A DNA stretch of 64,000 bases from Lentisphaera araneosa HTCC2155 (GCF_000170755.1 NZ_ABCK01000018.1:51433-115432); one strand, 5' to 3'. Positions 1-12,586 are shown, counted from the first letter of the stretch. Notes: a model not told the origin generated them from the sequence alone. Translations and numbers: made by a program.

Positions 1-390
1 AGAGCTGAGATTGCCAAAGCCATATCTCCTAAGAATTATCTAAACCAACCTGAGATTGTGGTTAATCAAGTCTTGACGGGGCGTTATGTCGATGGTTTAG
101 AACGCAAAGTATTTAATGAACCAGATAGGATCGATTTCGATCCATTCCCATGGCATTCAATGGCAGTATGGATACTTACTCAGATGAAACGTTGGGGTTA
201 TGTTAAAGGGGATATTGATTACAAGGGTATTGCTGAGCAAGTTTATATTGCAACTGATACGGCAAAAATCATGGAAGAATTGGGCTATCCAGCGCCTAAG
301 AAAACCTATAAGAATCATACCATTATGGGTAAGGAGTTTGACTATACCAAACCAGATGAATATGTCAAAAGTTTTGCCATAAAGAGGTGA
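1..390 (+). CDS. cynA: ABC transporter substrate-binding protein, cyanate/nitrate type (5' truncated)
   Basis: The reading frame is open from base 1 and runs to the TGA at 388-390, so this is the last ~129 residues of a longer protein cut by the window edge. The text resembles the C-terminal lobe of the NrtA/CmpA/CynA family of periplasmic or lipid-anchored binding proteins for nitrate, bicarbonate or cyanate; the W-H-S-M-A-V-W-I-L stretch near residue 51 and the following Q-M-x-R-W-G motif are typical. It would capture the anion and hand it to the permease encoded 4 bases downstream. The cyanate assignment is inferred from the cyanase gene three genes later. Nitrate remains possible because the family cannot be resolved from this fragment. 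Confidence 0.8.
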   Translation, partial: RAEIAKAISPKNYLNQPEIVVNQVLTGRYVDGLERKVFNEPDRIDFDPFPWHSMAVWILTQMKRWGYVKGDIDYKGIAEQVYIATDTAKIMEELGYPAPKKTYKNHTIMGKEFDYTKPDEYVKSFAIKR

Positions 391-394
391 TGAA

Positions 395-1222
395 TTGAGC
401 TCGATTAACCTAAAGGCAGCCTTTCTATCAGTAGTTATACTGTTAGTGGGGCTCGCCCTTTGGGAGGTACTCAATCAACCTCCCGAAGCAAGTGAAGCAC
501 TTGATGAATTTGCTTTGTTAATGGGGGGAGCTGATCAAGAAGCTAGAGTTCCTCCGCCATCAAAAGTTTTTAAACACGCTTATGATGAACTTAAGGATCC
601 CTTTTATGATGCAGGACCCAATGACAAAGGCATAGGGATACAGCTATTTTATTCCTTAGTTCGTGTCTTACTAGGTTTTTTTGCGGCTGCCGCAATAGCC
701 ATACCACTTGGCTTTGTTGTGGGTATGTCTGAATTGATGTATAAAGCTTTGAATCCATTTATTCAAATACTCAAGCCGATATCACCCTTAGCGTGGATGC
801 CCTTAGCATTATTCGTAATTAAAGATTCTGAAAAGTCGGCAATTTTTGTAATTTTCATTTGCTCTATATGGCCAATGTTATTAAATACTGCTTTTGGAGT
901 CGCTAATGTTAGGAAAGACTGGGTAAAAGTAGCTCAAACACATGAACTTAGTAAGCTTAAAACGGCGTTTAGTGTCATTCTTCCTGCCTCTGCACCAACC
1001 ATATTTACGGGTATGCGTATTTCCATAGGGATTGCATGGTTAGTGATTGTTGCTGCCGAGATGCTTGTTGGTGGCACCGGTATTGGTTATTACGTTTGGA
1101 ATGAATGGAATAATTTAGATCTGAATAGTGTAATCTTCTCGATTATAATGATTGGCTTAGTGGGAATGACCCTGGATCTAATTTTGAATGCGTTATCGCG
1201 TCTCGTGGTATATGAGGAATAG
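395..1222 (+). CDS. cynB: ABC transporter permease, cyanate/nitrate type
   Basis: 275-residue inner-membrane permease of the NrtB/CynB/SsuC family. An N-terminal membrane anchor (about residues 8-25) is followed by a soluble stretch and then five or six hydrophobic segments. The cytoplasmic EAA-type loop is seen around DWVKVAQTHE, ending in ILPASAP, where the ATPase docks. The start is a TTG at 395, preceded by AGAGGTGA at 382-389 that overlaps the stop of the preceding gene, which supports translational coupling. The alternative ATG at 390 runs straight into a stop. The next gene starts 3 bases after this one ends. The substrate (cyanate versus nitrate) is inferred from the neighbouring cyanase. 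Confidence 0.85.
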   Translation: MSSINLKAAFLSVVILLVGLALWEVLNQPPEASEALDEFALLMGGADQEARVPPPSKVFKHAYDELKDPFYDAGPNDKGIGIQLFYSLVRVLLGFFAAAAIAIPLGFVVGMSELMYKALNPFIQILKPISPLAWMPLALFVIKDSEKSAIFVIFICSIWPMLLNTAFGVANVRKDWVKVAQTHELSKLKTAFSVILPASAPTIFTGMRISIGIAWLVIVAAEMLVGGTGIGYYVWNEWNNLDLNSVIFSIIMIGLVGMTLDLILNALSRLVVYEE

Positions 1223-1225
1223 TAA

Positions 1226-2068
1226 ATGAAGAGTTTTTTAACATTAGAGTGTTTAACAAAAACATTCCCAGCGAGAAAAAAAGAACCAGAATACATCGTT
1301 TTTGAAGACGTGAGTTACACAATAGATAAAGGAGAGTTTGTCTGTATTATAGGTCACTCTGGCTGCGGTAAATCAACAATACTCAATGTCTTGGCTGGTT
1401 TAGATAAGCCATCTACGGGGTATATATCAATGGATGGGAAAGAAGTCATAGGCTCAAGTCTCGATAGAGGAGTCGTGTTTCAAAACTATAGTCTTTTGCC
1501 GTGGCTAACAGCTCTACAAAATGTTGTTTTTGGCGTCAAAGCACGCTTTCCAAATAAAAGTAAAATCGAAATTAAAGAGCACAGTTTGAAATACCTTAAG
1601 ATGGTCGGATTAGCAGAAAATGTTAATAAAAAACCATCTGAATTGTCGGGAGGGATGCGCCAAAGAGTTAGTATTGCAAGAGCCTTTGCAACACATCCAA
1701 AATTACTTTTGCTTGATGAACCTTTCGGAGCATTAGATGCCTTGACAAGAGGTAATATTCAGGATGAGCTTATAAAGATTTGGGGAGAAACAAAGCAAAC
1801 CGTCTTCATGATTACTCATGATGTAGATGAAGCTATTTTATTAGCCGATAAAATAATTCTTATGTCCAATGGACCTAAAGCGTGCATTGCTGAAGAAGTT
1901 ATTGTCAATCTACCTAGACCGCGTGAACGTGGCAAAATTATTGATGAGGAGGGGTATTATAAAATACGTAAACACCTCATCAAATTTTTGGTGGAAAGGT
2001 CCTCTGATTTCAAAGGAGACAAGAGGCGAAAAACTCCTTTGATAGTAGATCCAACAAAAGAAAAATAA
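1226..2068 (+). CDS. cynD: ABC transporter ATP-binding protein, cyanate/nitrate type
   Basis: 280-residue nucleotide-binding subunit that powers the importer. Walker A GHSGCGKST lies at residues 43-51, the ABC signature LSGGM at 140-144, Walker B LLLLDEP at about 160-166, and the switch histidine in MITHDVDEA. It aligns with the NrtD/CynD/SsuB/TauB group by its LLPWLTALQNV segment. There is no NrtC-like substrate-binding fusion domain after the ATPase, so this is a single-domain CynD/NrtD-type subunit. It lies 3 bases after the permease gene and 51 bases before cyanase. Together with the two genes before it, it forms a complete importer of the cyanobacterial CynABD type. Confidence 0.88.
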   Translation: MKSFLTLECLTKTFPARKKEPEYIVFEDVSYTIDKGEFVCIIGHSGCGKSTILNVLAGLDKPSTGYISMDGKEVIGSSLDRGVVFQNYSLLPWLTALQNVVFGVKARFPNKSKIEIKEHSLKYLKMVGLAENVNKKPSELSGGMRQRVSIARAFATHPKLLLLDEPFGALDALTRGNIQDELIKIWGETKQTVFMITHDVDEAILLADKIILMSNGPKACIAEEVIVNLPRPRERGKIIDEEGYYKIRKHLIKFLVERSSDFKGDKRRKTPLIVDPTKEK

Positions 2069-2119
2069 ACAAATAATCTTTAGTATAGGCTAAAGAATCA
2101 ATAAAAACTGGAGATAACA

Positions 2120-2560
2120 ATGAATAAATCACTCATGACAGAAAAAATAATTGCAGCCAAGGAAAGTAAAGGTTTCACATGGGAAACAATAGCAAGTGAA
2201 GTAGGGGTTGCCCCAGTATATCTAGCTTCAGTTTGTTTAGGGATGAATAGTATAGTGCCAGAAAAAGCAAGTGTGTTGGCGGCGTTCCTCGGTTTAGAGG
2301 ATGATGTGACCAAAGCACTCTCGGAGTTCCCACCAAAGATATGGGATCAAACTGTAGCTACAGATCCTTTAATCTATCGTTTTTATGAGATCGCTGGCGT
2401 ATATGGTGAAAGTGTTAGGCAAGTAGTACAAGAAGAATTTGGCGATGGGATTATGAGTGCAATTGACTTCAAACTTGATATTGAGAGAGAGGAAGATCCA
2501 AAAGGCGATAGAGTTAAAATAATCCTTAACGGTAAATTCCTTCCCTATAAAGCGTGGTAA
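2120..2560 (+). CDS. cynS: Cyanate hydratase (cyanase)
   Basis: 146 residues, close to the 150-156 usual for cyanase. The enzyme converts cyanate and bicarbonate to ammonia and CO2 through carbamate, in the cytoplasm, as a decamer. The N-terminal part is a helix-turn-helix-like fold (residues 10-60). The catalytic triad known from E. coli (Arg96, Glu99, Ser122) matches Arg87, Glu90 (in YRFYEIAGVYG) and Ser113 (in IMSAIDF). A GGAG Shine-Dalgarno sequence lies about 7 bases before the ATG. It follows the importer genes on the same strand, so cyanate uptake and breakdown appear to be encoded together and to supply ammonium nitrogen. Confidence 0.95.
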   Translation: MNKSLMTEKIIAAKESKGFTWETIASEVGVAPVYLASVCLGMNSIVPEKASVLAAFLGLEDDVTKALSEFPPKIWDQTVATDPLIYRFYEIAGVYGESVRQVVQEEFGDGIMSAIDFKLDIEREEDPKGDRVKIILNGKFLPYKAW

Positions 2561-2603
2561 TTAGCTTCTCTCTCAAGTATTTATAATATAATGAGAATCA
2601 ATA

Positions 2604-3074
2604 ATGATTGAAGCAAAAGCACCTTTTCCACCTTTTACTCATGAAACTGCGGTATTAAAAGTCCGCATGGCCGAGAATGCTTGGAATGGGAAAAACCCTG
2701 AAGCTGTCGCCATGGCGTATACAAAAGATAGTAAGTGGAGAAATAGATCCGAGTTTATCAATGGACGCGATAGTATCGTTGCATTTCTAAAGGATAAATG
2801 GGATAAAGAAACTGATTATCGTTTAATAAAAGAGCTGTGGGCATTCGATGGTAATCGCATAGCCGTAAGATTTGCCTATGAATGGCACGATGAGAATAAT
2901 AATTGGTTTAGGTCTTATGGGAATGAAAATTGGGAATTTAACAATGAAGGATTAATGAAAACAAGGATGGCTAGTATTAATGACTTAGCAATAAGTGAAG
3001 ATGAACGACTCATGCATTGGGATTCAGGTATAAGACCGGAAGAGCATCCAAGTTTATCTGATTTAGGTTTTTAA
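2604..3074 (+). CDS. NTF2-fold protein, DUF1348-like
   Basis: 156-residue soluble protein resembling the DUF1348 / nuclear-transport-factor-2 superfamily. Recognisable stretches are an N-terminal helix with [14 protein letters not shown], a W-R-N-R-S-E-F motif near residue 46, and the strand [20 protein letters not shown]. The family has a cone-shaped fold with a ligand pocket, and its biochemical role is not established. It is the last gene before the terminator at 3113, 43 bases after cyanase, so it is probably co-transcribed with the cyanate genes. A role in cyanate or nitrogen use is inferred from position only. No signal peptide is visible. Confidence 0.75.
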   Translation: MIEAKAPFPPFTHETAVLKVRMAENAWNGKNPEAVAMAYTKDSKWRNRSEFINGRDSIVAFLKDKWDKETDYRLIKELWAFDGNRIAVRFAYEWHDENNNWFRSYGNENWEFNNEGLMKTRMASINDLAISEDERLMHWDSGIRPEEHPSLSDLGF

Positions 3075-3112
3075 TTTACTTATTTGAAATAATCTATTCT
3101 AATCGCCCATGC

Positions 3113-3149
3113 AAAGGCTAAAGAAGTAATACTTCTTTAGCCTTTTTTT
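3113..3149 (+). terminator. Rho-independent terminator of the cyanate operon
   Basis: AAAGGCTAAAGAAG at 3113-3126, a TAATA loop, its perfect 14-base complement at 3132-3145, and a run of T to 3149. The right arm contains the stop codon of the convergent dihydrofolate reductase gene, so the hairpin serves the plus-strand operon while overlapping the end of the opposite gene. The minus-strand side has no T-run after the stem. Confidence 0.92.
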
Positions 3150-3586
3150 CTATATATATAATAATCATATTCGGGCAGTTCTTCGTGGTGCTGAACTTCC
3201 CAGATATTAGCGTCAATATTAGGGAAATAGATACTTCCTTCATAGTCGCCTTTAATCACACTTATATATAGTCTGTCGGCATGGGGCATCGCGAGCTTAT
3301 AAACTTCAGCGCCACCAGTAACAAAAATATCGTTCTCACCACAGGCCTTGATGGCGTCTTCTATATTATTATAGTAATTCGTTCCCTGTGATCTACTCGA
3401 TAATATATGGACTTGTTCATCTTTTAGATCTAAACCAGATATCTCGAAGGTTTTGCGACCCACGATGATTTTCTTTCCCTTTACAGTATCTAAGTAGCGT
3501 TGGTATTCCTCTTCTACTTTCCAAGGCAAAGCTTTGCCCGTGCCGATGAGGCCGTTTTTATCCATGGCACTAATGAGTGAAAGCAT
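3137..3586 (-). CDS. folA: Dihydrofolate reductase
   Basis: 149 residues, slightly short but within the bacterial DHFR range. It reduces dihydrofolate to tetrahydrofolate with NADPH in the cytoplasm. Visible family marks are LISAMDKNGLIG at the N terminus, the substrate-loop LPW (residues 20-22), GRKTFE (about 43-48), and VTGGAEVYKLAMPHADRLY (about 89-107) covering the NADPH-binding turn. The acidic active-site residue is Glu in KVEEEY. The stop codon lies inside the stem of the convergent terminator. No thymidylate synthase gene is adjacent. Its promoter must lie in 3587-3700, opposite the rRNA leader region. Confidence 0.93.
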   Translation of the reverse strand: MLSLISAMDKNGLIGTGKALPWKVEEEYQRYLDTVKGKKIIVGRKTFEISGLDLKDEQVHILSSRSQGTNYYNNIEDAIKACGENDIFVTGGAEVYKLAMPHADRLYISVIKGDYEGSIYFPNIDANIWEVQHHEELPEYDYYIYRKKG

Positions 3587-4048
3587 GTGTATTGATCCTA
3601 ATGAATTTAAATCTGAATATATTTATGAGCTAAAGATAATCAAATTGGGTGGGAAAATTGTGTTGATTCAGTGTGGTTTGGTAGAAAGAGCTCAAAATTT
3701 TGAAAAAAATGGAAAAAGTCAATTTTACCTAAGTGCTTATTAATCAACAAAACGAAGCACAAGGCGTCCATGTGTTAGGGGATTAATTAAGAAAAAGTCA
3801 AGAAAAGATTAAAAAGCGGGTTGCGGAAAAAAGAACTGGCGATAACCTAAGGGCCTCGTCAGAAACGACGGGAACAAAACGAAGCCGAAAGCGTGCTAAT
3901 CGAGTAAGAAAAAAGAAGATGTTTGATAGTTGAATTATATGATAGTAACGGGCTCCTAAATCATTTAAATGATTTAAGAGTTAATTTTTTCGAGAGAAAA
4001 CTCAATATAAAAATATAAGTAATTAAGTCGGATACAAACACAATCAAT
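3587..4048. other. Intergenic region: folA promoter side and rRNA operon leader
   Basis: About 460 bases without a credible gene. It must hold the minus-strand folA promoter and the plus-strand rRNA promoter and leader. A short plus-strand frame at 3534-3743 overlaps folA and has no family features, so it is not called. The last 120 bases contain the left arm of the 16S processing stem. I could not fix a -35/-10 pair with confidence. Confidence 0.6.
3932..3952 (+). promoter_or_regulatory. Left arm of the 16S rRNA processing stem
   Basis: The 21 bases 3932-3952 are complementary to 5637-5657 in the 16S-23S spacer: 20 Watson-Crick pairs and one G-U, with no gaps. Such leader/spacer stems enclose 16S in the primary transcript and are cut by RNase III in bacteria studied. 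The transcription start must therefore lie upstream of 3932. Confidence 0.85.
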
Positions 4049-5564
<1,516 letters not shown>

Positions 5565-5884
5565 TTTAAGGAATGAAAAAGACTAACCTCTTTAAGACTT
5601 CGGTCTTTATAGAGTGCTTTTTACAAGACTTATTACCCCGTTACTATCGTATAATTCAAATATCAAGCGCTGAGAACAGCACTTCGATATAAGATCTTTG
5701 AAAGGAAGAAAACAATAGAATGAAAGAGTCAAAGTATAATTGAGGTCTTTTAACTTTTATAAGTTAAAGGAACCAACCAAAAAACAATTTATACCAAGAT
5801 CGCAAACCAAAAGAATACAAGACAAAGAAAGACTTAGTAGAGATTAGGTGTGTCGCTGAAGATATTATTTTTAATATTTTTGGT
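5565..5884 (+). other. 16S-23S spacer without tRNA genes
   Basis: 320 bases. I find no tRNA-like cloverleaf (neither Ile nor Ala, the usual spacer tRNAs). It contains the right arm of the 16S processing stem at 5637-5657, a small hairpin AAGACttcgGTCTT near 5596, and a GATCTTTGAAA stretch near 5693 resembling a boxA-type antitermination site. Just before 23S, GGTGGACAAGC pairs with GCTTGTCCACC at the end of 23S. Confidence 0.8.
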
Positions 5885-8799
<2,915 letters not shown>

Positions 8800-8924
8800 T
8801 CTTTTTTAGTTGTCATCACTCGATGTCACCTAAAAAAGATAATAAGCACACACACACTAACTCATACTAAGTTAGGTCTTGCGATCTTATCTTTCATCAC
8901 TAAGTTTTCTTCCCAACATTTTCC

Positions 8925-9040
8925 GGCTGGTAACCACAGCGGAGGAGCCACACCCGATCCCATCCCGAACTCGGTAGTTAAGACCTCCAGCGCCGATGGT
9001 ACTGCAGTTAAGACTGTGGGAGAGCAGGTCGTTGCCAGCC
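8925..9040 (+). rRNA. rrf: 5S ribosomal RNA
   Basis: 116 bases. The 5' GGCTGGTAACCA pairs with the 3' end TCGTTGCCAGCC, and the conserved CCCGATCCCATCCCGAACTCGG segment is at 8954-8975. A run of T follows directly, then the terminator. The spacer from 23S (8800-8924) contains a local hairpin, CTTTTTTAG at 8801 with CTAAAAAAG at 8830, and no tRNA. Confidence 0.96.
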
Positions 9041-9050
9041 TTTTTTTTCG

Positions 9051-9083
9051 AAGCGCATATCTTAGGATATGCGCTTTTTTTTT
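9051..9083 (+). terminator. rRNA operon terminator (copy 1)
   Basis: AAGCGCATATC at 9051-9061, loop TTAG, complement at 9066-9076, then a T-run to 9083. It follows 5S closely and should end the rRNA transcript. The same hairpin recurs at 9207. Confidence 0.93.
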
Positions 9084-9097
9084 GTAGTATTACCACA

Positions 9098-9204
9098 AAG
9101 GCGGATGAGTCTATTAGATAGAAATCATCCTGCCCTAGAGGTAGATCTGGCTAAGTCCGGAAGTGCTACCACACAGGTAGTTCAGGCTTCAAGCCGAAAT
9201 TTTT
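9098..9204 (+). ncRNA. Candidate structured RNA between two terminator copies
   Basis: No open frame of note. Three local hairpins follow each other: 9100-9108 with 9125-9134 (9 pairs, one bulged T), GGTAG 9140-9144 with CTACC 9166-9170, and GGCttcaaGCC near 9185-9195. The last is followed by a repeat of the rRNA terminator at 9207. The layout fits a small transcript with its own terminator, but no promoter was identified and no known RNA family is recognised. It could instead be a degenerate duplicate of rRNA 3' flanking DNA. Confidence 0.3.
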
Positions 9205-9206
9205 AG

Positions 9207-9237
9207 AGCGCATATCTTAGGATATGCGCTTTTTTTT
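9207..9237 (+). terminator. Terminator (copy 2 of the rRNA hairpin)
   Basis: AGCGCATATC TTAG GATATGCGCT at 9207-9230 followed by T to 9237. The stem and loop are identical to the rRNA terminator at 9051, so one is a duplicate of the other. Confidence 0.85.
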
Positions 9238-9261
9238 GTGCCTAGATAGAGTCTAAGCAAT

Positions 9262-9294
9262 AGGACTTCTAGGACTTATGGGACTTATGGGACT
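9262..9294. repeat. 9-bp tandem repeat
   Basis: Three and a half units with a 9-base period: AGGACTTCT, AGGACTTAT, GGGACTTAT, then a partial GGGACT. No coding frame uses it. It begins the repeat-rich stretch that extends to the stem-loops near 9315-9375. Confidence 0.85.
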
Positions 9295-9313
9295 CGCTTG
9301 AGTTCAGCACTTA

Positions 9314-9378
9314 AGCGGGCAGGGATGCCCGCGCTCCCAGGTAAGTTAGGATTCCGCATTGAATGCGGTGCTCCTAGG
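9314..9378. repeat. Two GC-rich stem-loops, likely a dispersed repeat
   Basis: GCGGGC-AGGGAT-GCCCGC near 9316 forms a 6-bp hairpin, and CCGCATT-GAATGCGG near 9353 forms a second, flanked by CTCCCAGG and CTCCTAGG. The GC content is well above the surroundings and there is no frame. It resembles the palindromic intergenic repeats found again at 41.98-42.18 kb in style, though not in sequence. Confidence 0.55.
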
Positions 9379-9387
9379 AAATTTACA

Positions 9388-9419
9388 CAAAAAAATCCAC
9401 AGTTGTGAAACTGTGGATT
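9388..9419 (-). terminator. Terminator of the thioredoxin-like gene
   Basis: AATCCACAGTT 9394-9404, loop GTGA, AACTGTGGATT 9409-9419. Read on the minus strand, a run of T follows the stem (A-run at 9388-9395 on the plus strand). It lies 24 bases after the stop of the minus-strand gene. Confidence 0.9.
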
Positions 9420-9443
9420 GAGAATGTTGATAAAAAATTGGGT

Positions 9444-9962
9444 TTAGCGCCCCATTAATTCATCCATCTTTTTAAGGGCAACCGAAGGGCCTCGGTATTT
9501 TTTACCTTCATAGCTATGAGCAAGAACTTTACCTTCTTTATCAATTAAGACTAAGCAGGGGATGCCATTGCCACCGTATTTTTTTAGGTCCACATACTTC
9601 ATCTTACTGAACTTAACTGTCGGCCAAGGCATCTTGTAATCTTGCATGTATTTCTCAGAGGCTTTTTCACTTCTATCACTGGTGTAAAAAATGAGCTCAA
9701 ATTTATCCTTTTCTGCGTATTTATTGTAGTACTCAACTAAAGAAGGTGTGAATTTACGACACGGTGGGCACCAACTAGCTGAGAAATAGATCATAACATA
9801 ATCTTTTTTACTTAAGTCAAGCCCTTTAATTTTACGACCATCTTCGTTAACAAGATACTTTTCTAAACTTTTCCAAGATTCTGCCTTTGTGTAATCGACT
9901 TTTTTATCTTTTGCATTGACGCAGAAGCATAATAATAACATGATAAATGCTAGTTTTTTCAT
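9444..9962 (-). CDS. Secreted thioredoxin-like protein (nucleoredoxin/TlpA type)
   Basis: 172 residues from the ATG at 9962. A longer start at 9977 is possible, but GGAAAGTGAG sits just before the inner ATG and the protein then begins with a clean signal peptide (MKKLAFIMLLLCFCVNA). The thioredoxin-fold domain has the active-site WCPPC at residues 64-68 and the cis-proline loop NGIPCLVLID near the end. The sequence style (F-x-A-S-W-C-P-P-C-R-x-F-T-P) matches the thioredoxin_8 / nucleoredoxin group. Its likely role is reduction or repair of disulfides outside the cytoplasm. It is a single gene with its own terminator; partners are unknown. Confidence 0.85.
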   Translation of the reverse strand: MKKLAFIMLLLCFCVNAKDKKVDYTKAESWKSLEKYLVNEDGRKIKGLDLSKKDYVMIYFSASWCPPCRKFTPSLVEYYNKYAEKDKFELIFYTSDRSEKASEKYMQDYKMPWPTVKFSKMKYVDLKKYGGNGIPCLVLIDKEGKVLAHSYEGKKYRGPSVALKKMDELMGR

Positions 9963-10071
9963 AGACTCACTTTCCATATATTAACTGAGTTAAGTTATTA
10001 CTATGCTAATAAATACTGGGAATCCAAATTCATTTTCAAATAGCCCTTTTAATTAATTAAAATTTAAAGAC

Positions 10072-10100
10072 AAAAAAAGCCACTGAGAGAACTCAGTGGC
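10072..10100 (-). terminator. Terminator of the fumarase gene
   Basis: GCCACTGAG 10079-10087, loop AGAA, CTCAGTGGC 10092-10100. On the minus strand it is followed by a T-run (A at 10072-10078). It lies 27 bases beyond the fumarase stop. Confidence 0.9.
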
Positions 10101-10127
10101 TGATGAAGTGGAACTTAAGTGAAGGGC

Positions 10128-11741
10128 TTAAATTCCTGCGAAGAAGTCTTCACCCTTATTGTTGATGATAACAAAAGCAGGGAAATCTTTTACTTGGATT
10201 TTCCAAATCGCTTCCATGCCGAGTTCTTCGTATTCTTGAACTTCAACTTTAGTGATGACGTCTTTACCGAGGATTGCGGCTGGGCCACCGATGGAGCCAA
10301 GATAGAAGCCGCCATATTTACCGCAAGCTTCACGTACTTGTTTGGAACGATTACCTTTTGCAAGCATAATCATGCTGCCACCAGCTTCTTGGAAAGGGTC
10401 GACGTAGGGATCCATGCGCTGAGCAGTGGTGGGGCCAAATGAACCCGAGGCAAGGCCTTCTGGTGTTTTTGCGGGGCCCGCATAATAAACAGGGTATTGT
10501 TTCATGTAATCCGGCATGTCTTCACCCGCATCTAAACGCTCTTTGAGTTTAGCGTGAGCAATATCACGGGCAACAATGATTGTTCCTGATAGATTGACAC
10601 GGGTCATGACTGGAGAGTCTTTGAGTTTAGCTAAGTTGTCAGCCATGGGATCATCGAGATTCAGATCAATAACTTCAACTCTTTCGGCGGGGTTATTCGC
10701 TGTATCTGGGAGGTGTTTTTCTGGGTGTTCTTCGAGTTGCTCGATGAAGACACCTTCTTTAGTGATTTTACCTTTTATATTACGGTCCGCAGAACATGAG
10801 ACACCCATGCCAACGGGGCAAGAAGCACCGTGACGTGGAAGACGAATGACGCGCACATCGTGACAGAAATACTTGCCACCGAATTGAGCACCCAAGCCAC
10901 ACTCACGTGAGATTTGGAGGATTTGTTCTTCGAGTTTAGTATCACGGAAAGCGCGACCAGTCATGTCACCTTCAGTAGGGAGTGTGTCGAGGTAACCAGC
11001 AGAAGCAAGTTTTACTGTTTTGAGATTCATTTCTGCTGAAGTTCCACCAATAACGAGTGCTAAGTGGTAAGGAGGACAGGCAGCTGTACCAAGGTCAGTA
11101 ATATGGGTTTTAACAAACTCGAGCATTGAGACTTCGTTGAGAAGCGCCTTAGTTTTTTGGTAGAGGTAAGTTTTGTTGGCTGAACCGCCACCTTTAGCCA
11201 GCATGAGGAATTTGTATTCATCGCCTTGAGTCGAGTAAATATCAATTTGGGCAGGGAGATTAGTGCCAGTGTTTTTCTCTGTATACATATCGAGGGGAGC
11301 AACTTGCGAAAAGCGCAAATTAGCTTTGGTGTAAATTTCGTGGACACCGCGTGAAAGTGCTTCAGCATCGTCAAAACCAGTGATGACGCGCTCGCCCTTT
11401 TTACCCATGATGATCGCCGTTCCCGTATCTTGGCAAGAAGGTAAAACTTTTTGTGCGGCAATCACAGCATTTTTTAGAAGTTGGCTAGCAACGAATTTAT
11501 CATTTTCAGAGGCTTCTGGATCACGGAGAATAGATGAGAGTGAGTCGAGGTGTTTCGCTCTTAGAAAATGACTGACGTCATAGAAAGCTTCGCAAGCCAT
11601 TTTTTGAAGAGCTTCAGGTTCTACTTTGAGAAATTCTTGATCGCCGCATGAAACGGAGCTGACGCCTTCTTTGCCGATAAATTTGTACTGGGTTTCATCT
11701 TTCCCAAACTGGAAGATGGGACTGTAGCTGAAGTCTGCCAT
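10128..11741 (-). CDS. fumA: Fumarate hydratase, class I (iron-sulfur)
   Basis: 537 residues, the length expected for the single-chain class I enzyme with fused alpha and beta parts. It interconverts fumarate and malate in the TCA cycle using an oxygen-sensitive [4Fe-4S] cluster. Candidate cluster cysteines are in SCQDTGTA (about residue 100), CGLGAQFGG and CPVGMGVSC. The C-terminal half carries the beta-domain motifs [14 protein letters not shown] and YYAGPAKTP, and the [11 protein letters not shown] segment that follows is characteristic. It stands alone between its own terminator and a divergent ABC operon. Class II fumarase (fumC) was considered and excluded by the absence of the GSSxMPxKxN signature. 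Confidence 0.95.
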   Translation of the reverse strand: MADFSYSPIFQFGKDETQYKFIGKEGVSSVSCGDQEFLKVEPEALQKMACEAFYDVSHFLRAKHLDSLSSILRDPEASENDKFVASQLLKNAVIAAQKVLPSCQDTGTAIIMGKKGERVITGFDDAEALSRGVHEIYTKANLRFSQVAPLDMYTEKNTGTNLPAQIDIYSTQGDEYKFLMLAKGGGSANKTYLYQKTKALLNEVSMLEFVKTHITDLGTAACPPYHLALVIGGTSAEMNLKTVKLASAGYLDTLPTEGDMTGRAFRDTKLEEQILQISRECGLGAQFGGKYFCHDVRVIRLPRHGASCPVGMGVSCSADRNIKGKITKEGVFIEQLEEHPEKHLPDTANNPAERVEVIDLNLDDPMADNLAKLKDSPVMTRVNLSGTIIVARDIAHAKLKERLDAGEDMPDYMKQYPVYYAGPAKTPEGLASGSFGPTTAQRMDPYVDPFQEAGGSMIMLAKGNRSKQVREACGKYGGFYLGSIGGPAAILGKDVITKVEVQEYEELGMEAIWKIQVKDFPAFVIINNKGEDFFAGI

Positions 11742-11860
11742 GATATTTCCTTGTTATTTGCTATAAGCGCAAAAAATTGTACGCAAAATGAGTTCAAAAT
11801 TGTTATTAGGTGTTATTTTAGCGGAGTTAAAAAAATGCACAATACCTAGGTAGGATAATA

Positions 11861-12586
11861 ATGATAGAAGTTAATAATTTAGTGCGCTATTTTGGAGATA
11901 TCCGTGCGGTAAATCAAGTCAGCCTTTCAGTAGAAAAAGGTGACATTTTAGGATTTATTGGACCCAATGGAGCAGGGAAGTCAACAACTATCAGGATGAT
12001 TACAGGGTATTTGAGCCCAAGTTCTGGCGAAGTTAAAATTTGTGGCAAGAGCATGGCGGATAATGAAATGTTCTGTAAATCTCAAATCGGCTATTTACCT
12101 GAAACAGCCCCGCTGTATCACGATATGTCAGTGAAGTCATTCTTGGCTTTTACTGCTGAGTTGCGAGGGATTGATGGTGGAGATAGAAAAACTGCGGTTG
12201 ATGCCGTTATTCAAAAATGTTTTCTCGAGCGCGTGGCGTATCAAAATATTGGAACTTTATCAAAAGGTTATCGCCAACGGACGTGTTTTGCTCAGTCAGT
12301 CTTACATGATCCCCCCATTTTGATTTTGGATGAACCAACGGATGGTATGGATCCCAATCAAAAGTTTGAGATTCGTAAAATTATTGAAGGATTCGGAAAA
12401 GAAAAAGCGGTGATGATTTCTACACATATTTTAGAAGAGGTCGAGGCACTTTGTACCCGTGTCGTCGTTATGAGACGTGGTGAAGTAGTCGCTAACGAGA
12501 GTGTGAGTGACTTTAAATCTCGAGGTGATAAGCTCGCAGATAACTTCCGTGATTTAACTTTACCTAACGGAGGAGCTGACTGGTGA
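11861..12586 (+). CDS. ABC-2 type transporter ATP-binding protein (GldA-like)
   Basis: 241 residues. Walker A GPNGAGKST lies at about 33-41, the signature LSKGYRQR at about 136-143, Walker B ILILDEPTDGMDP at about 152-164, and the switch histidine in ISTHILEE. The LSKGYRQR form and overall length match the GldA/CcmA/NatA export group. AGGTAGGA precedes the ATG at 11861. The stop overlaps the GTG of the next gene (GTGA), so the two are translationally coupled. It should energise the membrane protein encoded next. In Bacteroidota GldA works with GldF and GldG in gliding; here a gliding role is not implied. Confidence 0.88.
   Translation: MIEVNNLVRYFGDIRAVNQVSLSVEKGDILGFIGPNGAGKSTTIRMITGYLSPSSGEVKICGKSMADNEMFCKSQIGYLPETAPLYHDMSVKSFLAFTAELRGIDGGDRKTAVDAVIQKCFLERVAYQNIGTLSKGYRQRTCFAQSVLHDPPILILDEPTDGMDPNQKFEIRKIIEGFGKEKAVMISTHILEEVEALCTRVVVMRRGEVVANESVSDFKSRGDKLADNFRDLTLPNGGADW

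Noticed and set aside
3534..3743. Plus-strand frame of 69 codons overlapping folA
   Set aside because: It lies antisense to the folA start, has no family features or ribosome-binding site, and runs into the rRNA leader.
5565..5884. Possible Ile or Ala tRNA in the 16S-23S spacer
   Set aside because: No acceptor or T-loop pattern could be built. The spacer holds only processing stems.
9098..9200. tRNA gene after the 5S rRNA
   Set aside because: GGCttcaaGCC looks slightly like a T-arm, but the stem is 3 bp and no acceptor stem or anticodon arm fits.
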